Source of the DNA: Candidatus Moraniibacteriota bacterium | Lineage (GTDB): Bacteria > Patescibacteriota > Minisyncoccia > Moranbacterales > GCA-2747515 | Direction: 5' to 3' | NCBI GenBank assembly: GCA_002747515.1 | Contig: PDPP01000008.1 | Span: 1 to 33,999 of the forward strand | DNA length: 33,999 bases | Part shown: one piece after another, positions 7,478 to 16,022 of the stretch | How the letters are laid out: every line of letters begins with the position of its first letter | Position numbering within the stretch: position 1 is the first letter of the stretch | The notes under the pieces: model-generated | Database searches by the model: none | Told to the model about the DNA's origin: nothing | The model's input: only the letters and a program-made list of their open reading frames with translations | Made by a program: the position numbers and the translations under genes

Positions 7478-8959
7478 ATGATTGAAAAAACACTCATAGA
7501 AGCTGGAAGTATTGCCACATGGCTTATAACGATTATTTTGTATTTTTATTGGATTCTTGCAATATTTGTCATTCTTACAGACGAAGATCGTGATTCCCAT
7601 AGCGTTATCACATGGTTAGCTATATTTTTCATCTTTCCAATTATTGGATTTATTGCTTATTTGCTCTTCGGATACAATCATAGGCGCAAAAAAATGATTC
7701 AAATCAAACGCCCACCTGAGAGCAAAACTGTAACCACATACAATAAACTTGTTGCATCATTTGAGAAAGAACATAGCAACTTGCTAGAAATAAAAGATCT
7801 TCGAACACAAAAAATTGCAATACTTGCCAAAAACTGTGCTAATGCCGTTATTACTGTACATAATTCCATAAAAATTTTTCACACAGGAAAAGAAAAATTT
7901 GATTCACTTTACAAAGATATTGAAAGAGCAAAAAAATTCATACACATGGACTATTTCATTTGGAATAGTGATAGCCTCACAGAAAAGTTCAAAAATATCC
8001 TTATCGAAAAAGCACGAGATGGTGTCGAAGTGCGAATTATCATTGATTCGATTGGTGCATTACGTATCAAGAGATCATATCTCAAAGAAATGCAAAAAAA
8101 TAACATCAAAATTCATCTTTTTTATAACGTATTTTCTCCAACGAAAATCTTTTTTTTCAATCATCGCTCTCATAGAAAAATCGTTATCATTGATGGTGTA
8201 GTTGGTTATACTGGTGGCATGAATATGGGTAAAGAATACATTGATGGCAAACCTCGCTTCAAGAGTTGGCGTGATACACATATGCGCATCACTGGTGAAG
8301 CAGTACTTCTCCTTCAAAAAATTTTTATTGAAAATTGGTATGATTTAGATCGAGAAAACCTCTATCACAAAAGATATTTTCCTTATGAAAAATCTTTAGA
8401 AAAAGAAAAAATATTTCCAATGCAGATCGTACATTCTGGACCTGATACATCATGGGCTGCATTACAAAAAATGTATTTCTCACTTATAACTTCTGCAACA
8501 AACTATGTTTACATTCATTCACCGTATTTCGTGCCAGACAGAAGTATCCTGACAGCACTTTCAACTGCAGCTCTCAGTGGCATAGATGTACGGATCATCG
8601 TCACAGGTATTCCTGACAAAAAAATCCCCTACTGGGCAGCATTTACATACTTCAAAGATATTCTCCGTGCTGGTGGTAAGGTGTATCATTATAATGCAGG
8701 ATTTATGCATACAAAAAGCATCGTAGTTGATGATGAAATTGGCTCAATTGGTACTACTAATATGGATATTAGAAGTTTCCGATTAAACTATGAAGTAAAC
8801 GCACTTTTTTACAATAAAAATAAATGTCGTGAAATGAGAAAAGTGTTCCTCGCAGACACCGATAAATGTCGTGAATACACATGGAAAGACTACGAAAATA
8901 CAAGGGTGATTACCAAATTACGTAACTCTCTTGCACGTCTAACATCTCCCCTCCTCTAA
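7478..8959 (+). CDS. cls: Cardiolipin synthase, phospholipase D family (copy 2)
   Basis: A 493-aa paralogue of the gene at 413-1900, with the same plan: two N-terminal membrane segments, then HKD motifs HRKIVIIDG (H232) and HTKSIVVDD (H411). The second motif keeps H, K and D but has D-D where copy 1 has D-G. The middle region between the motifs diverges strongly, while the last 15 residues are nearly the same in both (NSLxRLxSPLL). It follows the GDPD-like membrane protein with a one-base gap. A bidirectional terminator lies 24 bases beyond its stop. Two intact copies 5.6 kb apart in a probably small genome suggest different substrates or conditions of use. Confidence 0.93.
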   Translation: MIEKTLIEAGSIATWLITIILYFYWILAIFVILTDEDRDSHSVITWLAIFFIFPIIGFIAYLLFGYNHRRKKMIQIKRPPESKTVTTYNKLVASFEKEHSNLLEIKDLRTQKIAILAKNCANAVITVHNSIKIFHTGKEKFDSLYKDIERAKKFIHMDYFIWNSDSLTEKFKNILIEKARDGVEVRIIIDSIGALRIKRSYLKEMQKNNIKIHLFYNVFSPTKIFFFNHRSHRKIVIIDGVVGYTGGMNMGKEYIDGKPRFKSWRDTHMRITGEAVLLLQKIFIENWYDLDRENLYHKRYFPYEKSLEKEKIFPMQIVHSGPDTSWAALQKMYFSLITSATNYVYIHSPYFVPDRSILTALSTAALSGIDVRIIVTGIPDKKIPYWAAFTYFKDILRAGGKVYHYNAGFMHTKSIVVDDEIGSIGTTNMDIRSFRLNYEVNALFYNKNKCREMRKVFLADTDKCREYTWKDYENTRVITKLRNSLARLTSPLL

Positions 8960-8983
8960 AATCCACATTCATATCACTCAAAT

Positions 8984-9017
8984 CAAAAAGAACATGCTAT
9001 CACAGCATGTTCTTTTT
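8984..9017. terminator. Bidirectional rho-independent terminator
   Basis: AAAAAGAACATGCT (8984-8997) pairs perfectly with AGCATGTTCTTTTT (9003-9016) around a 5-base loop, with A/T runs on both sides. It separates the converging cls copy 2 (plus) and peroxiredoxin (minus) genes. Confidence 0.9.
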
Positions 9018-9055
9018 TCTGATAACAGATTGTTATATATCTACTAAATAGTAAA

Positions 9056-9727
9056 TTATTTTTTCTTTTTTGGCATTTTCTCGTGACAGAGCCACCAGTC
9101 GACACATCCTTTTTTCTTCATACGTGCCTTTGCTGTCTTCTCATCAGATGCTGGTGGGATGATTACATCAGAGCCAAATAATTCATTATTTGGCCAATTC
9201 TCTGGCATTGCACGCTTTGTGCTATCAGATGCCTGAAGTGCCTCCACAGTTCGAAGAATTTCATCAACATTACGTCCAATCTCTTGTGGATAATACATAA
9301 TTGTGCGAATCACACCTCCATCATCTACGATAAATACGGCGCGAACTGTATTGGTCCCTTTTCCTGGATGAATCATACCAAGCTCATTTGACACCTCACC
9401 AAGTCCATCAGCAATCACTGGAAACTTAATCTTTTCTTTAAGATTTTCTTCAATCCACTGCACCCACTTGATATGTGAAAATACCTGATCAATGGAAAGT
9501 CCAATCAGCTTTGTATTCAATTTATCAAACTTCTTCTGTCGCTTACTAAATGCGACAAATTCCGTCGTACATACTGGTGTAAAATCTCCAGGATGTGAAA
9601 ACAGAACAAACCATTTTCCCTTTGTATCTTTTGGTAACTTCATTACACCATGCGTCGTCTCTACCTCCAAATCAGGAAATTTCTCTCCAATAAGTGGAAA
9701 TGTGTTCATTTCATCAAAAAACTCCAT
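9056..9727 (-). CDS. Archaeal-type peroxiredoxin (Prx6-like, three Cys)
   Basis: A thiol peroxidase that reduces H2O2 and organic hydroperoxides. The 223 residues carry the catalytic motif [11 protein letters not shown] with peroxidatic C53. Near the C-terminus are C208 and C214, the same six-residue spacing as in the well-known archaeal enzyme from Aeropyrum (C50, C207, C213), so a resolving cysteine is probably at one of these. The protein ends in a Lys-rich tail. The start at 9727 is preceded by a -10-like TATAAC so close that the mRNA would have almost no leader. It lies downstream of capA in the same direction but with its own promoter. Confidence 0.93.
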   Translation of the reverse strand: MEFFDEMNTFPLIGEKFPDLEVETTHGVMKLPKDTKGKWFVLFSHPGDFTPVCTTEFVAFSKRQKKFDKLNTKLIGLSIDQVFSHIKWVQWIEENLKEKIKFPVIADGLGEVSNELGMIHPGKGTNTVRAVFIVDDGGVIRTIMYYPQEIGRNVDEILRTVEALQASDSTKRAMPENWPNNELFGSDVIIPPASDEKTAKARMKKKGCVDWWLCHEKMPKKKK

Positions 9728-9736
9728 ATTCTTAAT

Positions 9737-9765
9737 GTTATATAAATTACTTTTTTATTATGCAA
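9737..9765 (-). promoter_or_regulatory. Putative promoter of the peroxiredoxin gene (near-leaderless)
   Basis: Minus strand TTGCAT (9760-9765), 17-base spacer, TATAAC (9737-9742). Predicted start near 9730, about three bases before the ATG. Confidence 0.5.
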
Positions 9766-9816
9766 AATGATTACGATAATTGCAAATTCCCTACACAAAA
9801 TTCTATCAAAAACATT

Positions 9817-10830
9817 TTATTGCTTCATTTCTGTTTTACCATTAGGATGCAATACAATCTCTTTTTCTTCAGTGATAATTTCTTTTTCATTTAAATCAAA
9901 AGTTGCGCGAACAATAAGACCTTTTTTTGTCTCAGAAGAAAAGTATTGATCAAACACGAAATTACCCAAAGAATAATAAATAATTTTATCCTTATATACT
10001 TCCCTCTCTTGTACCACATGTGGATGAGATCCGATAATCAAATCAACACCCGCATCAACAAAAAGATGCGCCAATTCTCGTTCACGAATATTTGAAACTG
10101 TTTTATATTCTGTGCCCCAGTGCGTATAAAGAACAATGAAATCTGATTTTCCTTTCACACTTTTTATATCAGACAACGTATTTTCCCGTGCGTTTCTTAC
10201 AAATGCATTATAATTTACAAAAGCAAATCTCACATCACCAATATCTTTTATGATGTAGCGCTGTTCATTCTCCATTCCTGTATCTCCCAAATAAGAAATC
10301 GTGCTATTTTTTAGAAATTTCTTTGTATTCACTATACCTTCTGTGCCGAAATTATTAATATGATTATTACCAATATTCACAAGACACACATTATGATCAG
10401 CGAGAACTGAAATAATTTGTGGATCAAATGTAAATATAAAATTTTTCGGCGAACCAATTACTGAATGTTTTGATATCGAAACACTTTCCGTTATTGGACC
10501 CTCCAGATTGAGCATAGTGCAATCACTTGCAATCATGATATTTTTTACACCCTGTAAAATTGATTCATAACTACTACTCTCAGCCATCTGACGAATATAT
10601 CGATCAAACATCGCATCTCCACCAAAGAGAATTGTCACTGGCTTATTGTTTTTTTGTTTTTCAATATACTTCACTTCTCCAACTTCAAAAACATTTTTAA
10701 CGAGATTATCGTTTTTTTTCTGCTCGATGACAATAACATCTCTATCAATATTTCTATACAAAAACACAACCGTTCCCAGGCAAGTAATGAATACAATAAG
10801 AGAAATTGTAATTATATAATTTTTCTTCAT
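9817..10830 (-). CDS. CapA-like metallophosphoesterase-fold protein, membrane-anchored
   Basis: A 337-aa member of the CapA/PgsA family (poly-gamma-glutamate capsule protein type), which has a calcineurin-like metal-binding fold. An N-terminal membrane anchor (residues about 5-25) leads to an extracytoplasmic domain with motifs in order: FGGDAMFDR, NLEGPIT, NIGNNHINNFG, THWGTEY, GSHPHVVQ and YSLGNFVFDQ. These supply the metal-binding Asp, Asn and His positions, all present. No capB/capC partners are here, so capsule synthesis cannot be inferred; a surface hydrolase role is as likely. An extended -10 (TGATATAAT) ends seven bases before the ATG, so the message should be leaderless. Confidence 0.88.
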   Translation of the reverse strand: MKKNYIITISLIVFITCLGTVVFLYRNIDRDVIVIEQKKNDNLVKNVFEVGEVKYIEKQKNNKPVTILFGGDAMFDRYIRQMAESSSYESILQGVKNIMIASDCTMLNLEGPITESVSISKHSVIGSPKNFIFTFDPQIISVLADHNVCLVNIGNNHINNFGTEGIVNTKKFLKNSTISYLGDTGMENEQRYIIKDIGDVRFAFVNYNAFVRNARENTLSDIKSVKGKSDFIVLYTHWGTEYKTVSNIRERELAHLFVDAGVDLIIGSHPHVVQEREVYKDKIIYYSLGNFVFDQYFSSETKKGLIVRATFDLNEKEIITEEKEIVLHPNGKTEMKQ

Positions 10831-10836
10831 TGAAAT

Positions 10837-10845
10837 ATTATATCA
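10837..10845 (-). promoter_or_regulatory. Extended -10 promoter of the capA-like gene (leaderless)
   Basis: Minus strand TGATATAAT, i.e. an extended -10 with a perfect TATAAT at 10837-10842. Predicted +1 coincides with the ATG at 10830. There is no good -35 box. Confidence 0.5.
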
Positions 10846-10930
10846 AAAAAATAATGAACTATTTATATGAAAGAATTTTATACAAGACACACGAATTATC
10901 CAAGTCAATACAAACAAAAATAAACAAGAA

Positions 10931-10956
10931 AGCTGTCAGTGCTCCCACCAACAGCT
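10931..10956 (-). terminator. Probable terminator of the DUF5684 gene
   Basis: On the minus strand AGCTGT-T-GGTG and CACT-G-ACAGCT pair around a 4-base loop, followed by TTCTTGTTTATTTTTG. It lies 25 bases past the DUF5684 stop codon. Confidence 0.55.
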
Positions 10957-10980
10957 CCACAGTCTATAGAAGTTTTTTCT

Positions 10981-11574
10981 TTAATCATCTGAACCTGAAT
11001 CCATGTCTCCGCCAGAGTTAGAGATTGAATCCATTTCCGAAGAAGAAGGTGTTGGATCCATGTGTTGATCATCGCGTCGTGGCGTACTACCATTTGGAAC
11101 TGAAGTATTTTGGACACCTACATATTGAGATGAACCAAATGCAAGCATTGGGAAAAAGATAATACCAAAAAAGAAAAGACCTAATCCATAACCCGTACCT
11201 TTTCCAAACACTTTTGCAAGATCAATCAACATAATCAGTCCAATGACAATTTGAACACCAGGAATCATTAAAAGAAGAAACCACCATACTGGCTTGCCAA
11301 TAATTTCAAGAAGAACGATTACTTGATAAATTGGGATAATCGCAGCCCATCCTGGCTTGCCTGCTTTTGAAAAAATCTTCCACATTGACGCAATCATTAT
11401 AACTCCAAGCACAAAAAAAATCAGGAAAAAAAGTCCTACACCAAAAATCATCATGCCAGCTGCAGCATCTGGAAACGCTGTTGCTGTTGTCGCATCAACA
11501 GTCATTGGGACATTGTTTATATTTCCTATATATGCATCCATTTCTTCTGGAGTTAACATCATATCTTGTTCCAT
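10981..11574 (-). CDS. DUF5684 membrane protein
   Basis: A 197-aa protein with an N-terminal membrane helix (about residues 42-65), the family signature WKIFSKAGKPGWAAIIPIYQ, then two or three further helices containing GKPVWWFLLL and DLAKVFGKGTGYGLGL. This matches DUF5684, a small family of unknown function that is frequent in CPR genomes, in some cases next to signal peptidase genes. The last 45 residues are polar, rich in Ser, Asp and Pro, and probably disordered. A perfect extended -10 (TGGTATAAT) lies 30 bases upstream; no Shine-Dalgarno site is present. It appears to be a single-gene unit. Confidence 0.8.
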   Translation of the reverse strand: MEQDMMLTPEEMDAYIGNINNVPMTVDATTATAFPDAAAGMMIFGVGLFFLIFFVLGVIMIASMWKIFSKAGKPGWAAIIPIYQVIVLLEIIGKPVWWFLLLMIPGVQIVIGLIMLIDLAKVFGKGTGYGLGLFFFGIIFFPMLAFGSSQYVGVQNTSVPNGSTPRRDDQHMDPTPSSSEMDSISNSGGDMDSGSDD

Positions 11575-11603
11575 AGTAGTAGTTTTTATTTATTACATCT
11601 TTA

Positions 11604-11612
11604 ATTATACCA
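11604..11612 (-). promoter_or_regulatory. Extended -10 promoter of the DUF5684 gene
   Basis: Minus strand TGGTATAAT, with TATAAT at 11604-11609. Predicted start near 11597, leader about 23 bases. The -35 region has no match. Confidence 0.5.
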
Positions 11613-11700
11613 CAGATATTTATAAACATTAAATTTTACAACCAAAAAAGTACCACGTCTCTCTAAAAAAATGATATATCTTTGGGCATATTATCAAAAA

Positions 11701-12567
11701 TCAATACCGAGAGATAAACATGTCTGGATATTTTTTTTGCATGATTTTTTGTGCTTTTTGCACAGTATCTACATTGTCATAAATCCCAAAAACCGTTGGG
11801 CCTTTTCCAGAGATTGATACTGCTCGTGCTCCAAAAGAACGCATCGCTAATTGGATTTCTTTGATTACTGGATATTTTTCTTCTGCTACAAATGCAAAAT
11901 CATTATAAATATATGGTACCATATCATCAAGTGTATGTATTTTAGCTAGGTTTTCTGTCATATTTTCTCTTTTCTCATCATTCATGAACCACAATTTTTC
12001 ATCAAGCTGTCCATATGCCCATGGCGTTGCAATCTCTCCACCAGGACAAACAATAAGAATTGGCACATGTGGAAAATTCATTATGCTCTCCACTTTTTCT
12101 CCTGCACCGCCTACTTTTGCTGCAAATGCATCCTGCAAAAAAAATGGAATATCTCTTCCGACTTCTGCAGCAATAGCAACCATTTCATTTTCATTTAATT
12201 GAAATCCAAAATACTCATCAATAGCCAGTAATACACTTGCACCATCAGAACTTCCACCACCAATTCCTGTAAGAGGTGGAATTGACTTTACAATTGTGAT
12301 ATTGAGACCGACACGCTTTCCGATTTTTTCAAAATATTTTGTTGCGATTTTGTGACAAATATTTGCCTCATCTGTAGGTACGCCTTCATAATCACAAGAA
12401 ATAATAATGTCATCATGTTCATTTTCAAAAACAACATCAATATGATCAAAAATGTGCTGTGACTTGAGCATAACAGACCGAATCTCATGAAATCCGTTCT
12501 CATATTTTTTTATAACCTCCAAACAAAGATTGATTTTTGCTGGTGCTGTGATATGAATTTTTTTCAT
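11701..12567 (-). CDS. ispE: 4-diphosphocytidyl-2-C-methyl-D-erythritol kinase
   Basis: IspE phosphorylates CDP-ME in the MEP isoprenoid pathway. The 288-aa protein (usual length about 285-300) opens with APAKINLCLEV, containing the catalytic lysine K11. The GHMP ATP-binding loop PPLTGIGGGSSDGA covers residues 97-110, the GRDIPFF motif with the catalytic Asp follows, and the C-terminal GHMP part has SISGKGPTVFGI. The stop is TGA. It is the last gene of the run ispD-ispF-ispE, 19 bases after ispF. No terminator hairpin is evident behind it. Confidence 0.96.
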   Translation of the reverse strand: MKKIHITAPAKINLCLEVIKKYENGFHEIRSVMLKSQHIFDHIDVVFENEHDDIIISCDYEGVPTDEANICHKIATKYFEKIGKRVGLNITIVKSIPPLTGIGGGSSDGASVLLAIDEYFGFQLNENEMVAIAAEVGRDIPFFLQDAFAAKVGGAGEKVESIMNFPHVPILIVCPGGEIATPWAYGQLDEKLWFMNDEKRENMTENLAKIHTLDDMVPYIYNDFAFVAEEKYPVIKEIQLAMRSFGARAVSISGKGPTVFGIYDNVDTVQKAQKIMQKKYPDMFISRY

Positions 12568-12586
12568 AATGTATAATATCCTATTT

Positions 12587-13069
12587 TTAATTTTTCGGTT
12601 TTTGTAATGAAATAATCACAAACGCCTGCACACCTTCTCCGCGTCCAAATGCTGTCATCCCTTCTCCTGTTGTTGCATTAATTCCAATGTTTGCAATATC
12701 AGTTTCCAATATCGGTGCAAGTGTCTTTTTGATTTTTTCCTCAATCGGCAAAATCTTTGGCATTTTACACTCAACAGATATGCCAACATTGTTTACAGTG
12801 CATTCCATTTCCTTCATATGTTTTACTGCAACTTTCAAATACTCTTTTGAATCAGTAATTCCTTCTTTACACATTACATCAGAATATGTAGAAAAATTTT
12901 TTCGTCCCAGCGCTTGCTCAATCGCAGCACATAATGCATGCACAATTACATCTCCATCAGAATTACCTACAAAACCTGGCACATCTTCTATCTCAATTCC
13001 GCCAAGCACGCATATCTTTTCTTCAGTTGTAAATGGATGTGAATCCTGTCCGATACCTACACGAATCAT
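12587..13069 (-). CDS. ispF: 2-C-methyl-D-erythritol 2,4-cyclodiphosphate synthase
   Basis: IspF cyclises CDP-ME-2-phosphate, releasing CMP. The 160 residues match the family length. Zinc ligands D9, H11 (GQDSHPF) and H44 (DVIVHAL) are present. The nucleotide-binding end reads ATTGEGMTAFGRGEG, where most bacteria have ATTTEKLGFTGRGEG, so the T-E catalytic context is slightly altered. The usual HFPDTD loop is replaced by FSTYSDVMCKEGITDSKEY, which keeps an Asp and the DSK element. I take these as lineage differences, not decay, since the frame and all metal ligands are intact. It lies between ispD and ispE. Confidence 0.94.
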   Translation of the reverse strand: MIRVGIGQDSHPFTTEEKICVLGGIEIEDVPGFVGNSDGDVIVHALCAAIEQALGRKNFSTYSDVMCKEGITDSKEYLKVAVKHMKEMECTVNNVGISVECKMPKILPIEEKIKKTLAPILETDIANIGINATTGEGMTAFGRGEGVQAFVIISLQKPKN

Positions 13070-13122
13070 TTTTTTTAGAAAATGGCTAATAGCCTATATT
13101 AAAAAAATTATCTTTTTTACTT

Positions 13123-13845
13123 TTACTCACTTTCTTCATTCCTTTTTGTTTCTTCTTTATTTTTCAAAATTGTTTCAGCAAGCACAAGATCAATCGGTGT
13201 TGTTACTTTGAAATTATTATCTGACGCTTCTACAATCACGACATCTCCACCGATATTTTCCACAAGTGACACATCATCTGTTCCGAGAAATTCATTTTCT
13301 TTTGCTTGTTCAAATGCTGTTCGTGCAATTTCAAGTTTGATTGCTTGTGGCGTCTGCATATTCCACAGTTCATTTCTATTAAGCACACCTTCTGAAAATC
13401 CTTTATCAGATACTTTTCGAACTGTATCTTTGGTCTTGTGTCCCACAACTGCTGCGCCGTGTTCTCTCGCTGCTATAATCACGCGTTCAATTTCTTCTGA
13501 TTCTACAAACGGATTTGCACCATTGTGAAACAACACAACAATATCCTCATGATCATATGCTTCACAAATACATTGTACACCATTGTATGCAGAATATTGT
13601 CGTTCATCTCCTCCTGGAATAATATGTGCAATCTTTTTGATATCAAACCAATTCACCAAATCCTGCATGAGTTCTATCTCTTCTTCTCTTGCGACAATCA
13701 CGATTTCATCAATGTCATCACATTGCACAAAATTATCTAGCGCATAAAAAATAAGTGGTTTCCCACCCAATTCCAAAAGCACCTTATTCTTTCCTCCTCT
13801 CATACGTTTTCCTACACCTGAAGCAAGTACAACAGCGATGTTCAT
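13123..13845 (-). CDS. ispD: 2-C-methyl-D-erythritol 4-phosphate cytidylyltransferase (variant)
   Basis: IspD joins MEP and CTP to CDP-ME. The 240-aa protein has a nucleotidyltransferase fold with the loop ASGVGKRMRGGKNKVLLELGGKP. The classical motif is AAGxGxRMGxxxPKQ; here P-K-Q is N-K-V, which resembles other sugar-nucleotidyltransferases. The second motif, normally VHDAARPLV, reads FHNGANPFV. DDVSLVEN and the closing TTPIDLVLAE are typical IspD. Neighbouring ispF and ispE make the assignment safe despite the divergence. A TAATAT sequence ending seven bases before the ATG may drive a leaderless message, but no -35 box is seen. A decayed gene lies 48 bases upstream. Confidence 0.9.
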   Translation of the reverse strand: MNIAVVLASGVGKRMRGGKNKVLLELGGKPLIFYALDNFVQCDDIDEIVIVAREEEIELMQDLVNWFDIKKIAHIIPGGDERQYSAYNGVQCICEAYDHEDIVVLFHNGANPFVESEEIERVIIAAREHGAAVVGHKTKDTVRKVSDKGFSEGVLNRNELWNMQTPQAIKLEIARTAFEQAKENEFLGTDDVSLVENIGGDVVIVEASDNNFKVTTPIDLVLAETILKNKEETKRNEESE

Positions 13846-13893
13846 AAGACCGATATTATCATATTATCCATCTCCTTCACCCCCTTGTCTTCA

Positions 13894-14250
13894 CTAATCT
13901 GATGAGTTATAAACACTTTTTCCTCCATCTTTTTCTTCTTTGCTACCGTCACTTTCTTCATCAGTGTTTTCATCATCATCTTTTTTCCATTTCTCTCTCG
14001 TGATAAGAAAATACGCATTTGCTTTAATCACATATCCATCTGGAATTTGCACATATCCATTCTTAACCTATCTTGCACCAGCAATACGCCATCCTATGTG
14101 CTTCTGGTAAAAATAATAAACAAATATCAAAAATAATGCAAATCACTTACGAAATACACAAAAGAAAATATCACACACAAACGTCAAATTTCTTTCATAA
14201 TATTTTTTTCGACACTTACATTATTCACCAAAAAAAGACGATTTCTTGTA
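13894..14250 (-). pseudogene. Decayed gene for a small membrane protein with acidic tail
   Basis: This 430-base gap holds no intact ORF, but the minus strand has clear coding character. The last open stretch (13894-14067) ends in a Lys/Asp/Glu/Ser-rich tail and TAG at 13894-13896. In the same frame, across a TAG at 14068-14070, the reading continues upstream as YYFYQKHIGWRIAGAR, after hydrophobic ALFLIFV, then meets a TGA. Further hydrophobic coding (CVIFSFVYFVSDLHYF) lies in a different frame, which implies a frameshift. The pieces would form a transmembrane segment, a short basic-aromatic part, and a charged tail. The protein family is not recognised. It might have been the first gene of the isp operon. 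Confidence 0.5.
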
Positions 14251-14274
14251 CATAAAAACACTTTTCTTTCTAAT

Positions 14275-14306
14275 CAAAAAAGCAGTGGATGAAATTTTCA
14301 TCCACT
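14275..14306 (-). terminator. Rho-independent terminator of the small protein gene
   Basis: AGTGGATGAAA (minus strand) pairs perfectly over 11 bp with TTTCATCCACT across a single A, so a few central pairs open to form the loop. GCTTTTTTGATT follows. It lies directly after the stop codon at 14328. Confidence 0.85.
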
Positions 14307-14327
14307 ACCTCTGTTGTAATCAAACAC

Positions 14328-14618
14328 TCAATTGCAATTACATGAAATTGCTTTTTTGTGTCGTTGCCACTTTAATTTGTTTACAACATAAATATGTTTT
14401 TCAATTTCATTAAAATAAATCCTAGTGATTTCTTCTACGCCTTGTTGTTGAATAGACATGATCTCGATGTATGTATCGCACACATCTATAACGATACCAC
14501 ACAGCAATCCGCGATGATTCGTGGGAATTGTCACTGGTACTCGCGTCTCTTTTAACAACAATAAAAAATTTTTATTGTCCCACGGCACGTTACTATCTAC
14601 TACCATTTTTTCATCCAC
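14328..14618 (-). CDS. Small beta-rich protein (96 aa), possibly LSm-like; GTG start
   Basis: The start is the GTG at 14618, six bases after AAGGAGGAG; the frame extends 19 codons further upstream without a usable signal. The core reads VPVTIPTNHRGLLCGIVIDVCDTYIEIMSI then a turn and ITRIYFNEIEKHIYVV. This is a run of five short beta strands with the G-x-V-x-D-x-x-D-T-Y-I-E pattern, similar to Sm/Hfq-type barrels, but key Hfq residues are not evident, so the fold is a guess. The C-terminus is basic with two cysteines. It has a strong promoter, a leader of about 59 bases and its own terminator, and is thus an independent unit. An RNA-binding role is possible and unproved. Confidence 0.65.
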   Translation of the reverse strand: MDEKMVVDSNVPWDNKNFLLLLKETRVPVTIPTNHRGLLCGIVIDVCDTYIEIMSIQQQGVEEITRIYFNEIEKHIYVVNKLKWQRHKKAISCNCN

Positions 14619-14683
14619 TATAATCTCCTCCTTATATAAAAAAGAAAATACACACTTATACACCCACCAAAGCACAACGTTAT

Positions 14684-14713
14684 ATTATACCAAAGAAATT
14701 CTTTACTCGTCAA
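14684..14713 (-). promoter_or_regulatory. Sigma70 promoter of the small beta-rich protein gene
   Basis: Minus strand TTGACG (14708-14713), 18-base spacer, TATAAT (14684-14689). Predicted start near 14677; leader about 59 bases ending in AAGGAGGAG. Confidence 0.75.
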
Positions 14714-14816
14714 AAAAATACATTTTGCAAGCCCTCCAAAACCTCACTAAAATTTTGTATGTTATATTTTTCTTTACGTAGTAATGAATATGACATACCC
14801 TTGACACAACCGCACA

Positions 14817-16013
14817 TCAGTTCATACAATGTGGATTATTTTCATTTAATTGCATCGTTGCAATCATATTGGTAAGCACATCACTTTCTTCTTTTGTGCT
14901 CCAGCCAGAAGCTTTATATTCCATCACATTCTTTCCTTCTCTCCAATACAACACTGTCACGCCAGATTTTTCGTATGAATATGCCAAAACATGTGCTCCT
15001 CCATGCATCTGATCGCGCACTGCCGTAGATGCGCTATATCCATTTTTCTTTTTTTGCATCGCTGCAAACTCATCAAGTGTCCCTGTATATGGATATGCCT
15101 TTACATGCACATTAATCCCATCTCCATACACTTGCACTTCATCAGACATATCTGTCATACCGTTATTACTCCATGTTGTCGGATAATAAAGTGAATACCG
15201 ATGATTGCAATTCCAGTAATAAATCATATTATCACGATATGCTGCATGTGAATCACTGAAATGTTCTTGTGTAAAATACGCACTATCATCAGCTGTATCA
15301 ACATCACCATTTACACTAAATACTTTTATACCATCAATAATTTTTTGCATATTTTGCATTGTTTGTGGTGTAATATCTAACACTTCTCCGTTGAGATGAG
15401 AATACACAAGTGTATAATATTCATTAGTCCCCACCACTTCACCAGCCATTTCCTTTTCAATTTCTCCTTGGTCATTCCAACTATCAGTTACATACACTGA
15501 AATTGAAAATACTTGTACATAATCCTGCATCTCATCATTGCCATATTGCGAAGGAAGATAAAAATTCACGTCTGCAATGATAAAGTCTCCACCATACACA
15601 TTTTCATCTATTTTGACATTTTCCCATCCTGATTTCATTGGTAAACTAAACCCATATTCTGAACTAAAATACATAGTACCTTGCTCTTCATTTCCTTTGT
15701 GTGTATCAACAGAATCTTCTGCCACATCTTTTGTATCATAAACATTATCATATCGTTTTACCTCATTTTCTATTTGTTTTTGCGCTATTTCAGGTACAGT
15801 ATTTGCACTATCAATTGCCTTTTTTGTAATCCAAATACCAGCCCCAATAAAAACAACAATCAACAAAAAACACAAAAACAAAACTATTAAAATAATGATC
15901 AATATTGTATTATTCTTTTTTACAGGTTCTGGATTTTGACTCACATTTTGCACAGGCTCTTGCACAACTTTTTCTCCGGAAGGCACTTGTGCCATTTTTT
16001 TATTTTCATCCAT
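14817..16013 (-). CDS. Membrane-anchored extracytoplasmic protein, possibly PsbP/DUF1795-like
   Basis: The 398-aa protein has a cytoplasmic N-terminus of about 34 residues rich in Pro, Gln and Val, one strong membrane helix (about residues 35-60), and an outer part of about 330 residues. The outer part seems to hold two similar halves. Each has a strand such as YGFSLPMKSGW or YSLYYPTTWSNNG, the start of PsbP-like domains, and each closes with a helix like LTNMIATM/MQNMQKIIDGI. The function is unknown. The two-domain reading is mine from pattern; a profile comparison would settle it. The -10 box (16023-16028) is so close to the ATG that the mRNA would be leaderless. Confidence 0.65.
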   Translation of the reverse strand: MDENKKMAQVPSGEKVVQEPVQNVSQNPEPVKKNNTILIIILIVLFLCFLLIVVFIGAGIWITKKAIDSANTVPEIAQKQIENEVKRYDNVYDTKDVAEDSVDTHKGNEEQGTMYFSSEYGFSLPMKSGWENVKIDENVYGGDFIIADVNFYLPSQYGNDEMQDYVQVFSISVYVTDSWNDQGEIEKEMAGEVVGTNEYYTLVYSHLNGEVLDITPQTMQNMQKIIDGIKVFSVNGDVDTADDSAYFTQEHFSDSHAAYRDNMIYYWNCNHRYSLYYPTTWSNNGMTDMSDEVQVYGDGINVHVKAYPYTGTLDEFAAMQKKKNGYSASTAVRDQMHGGAHVLAYSYEKSGVTVLYWREGKNVMEYKASGWSTKEESDVLTNMIATMQLNENNPHCMN

Positions 16014-16022
16014 AATTTTATA

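Noticed and set aside
12687..13211. 174-codon plus-strand ORF over ispF and the ispD end
   Set aside because: Antisense shadow of two enzymes with conserved motifs.
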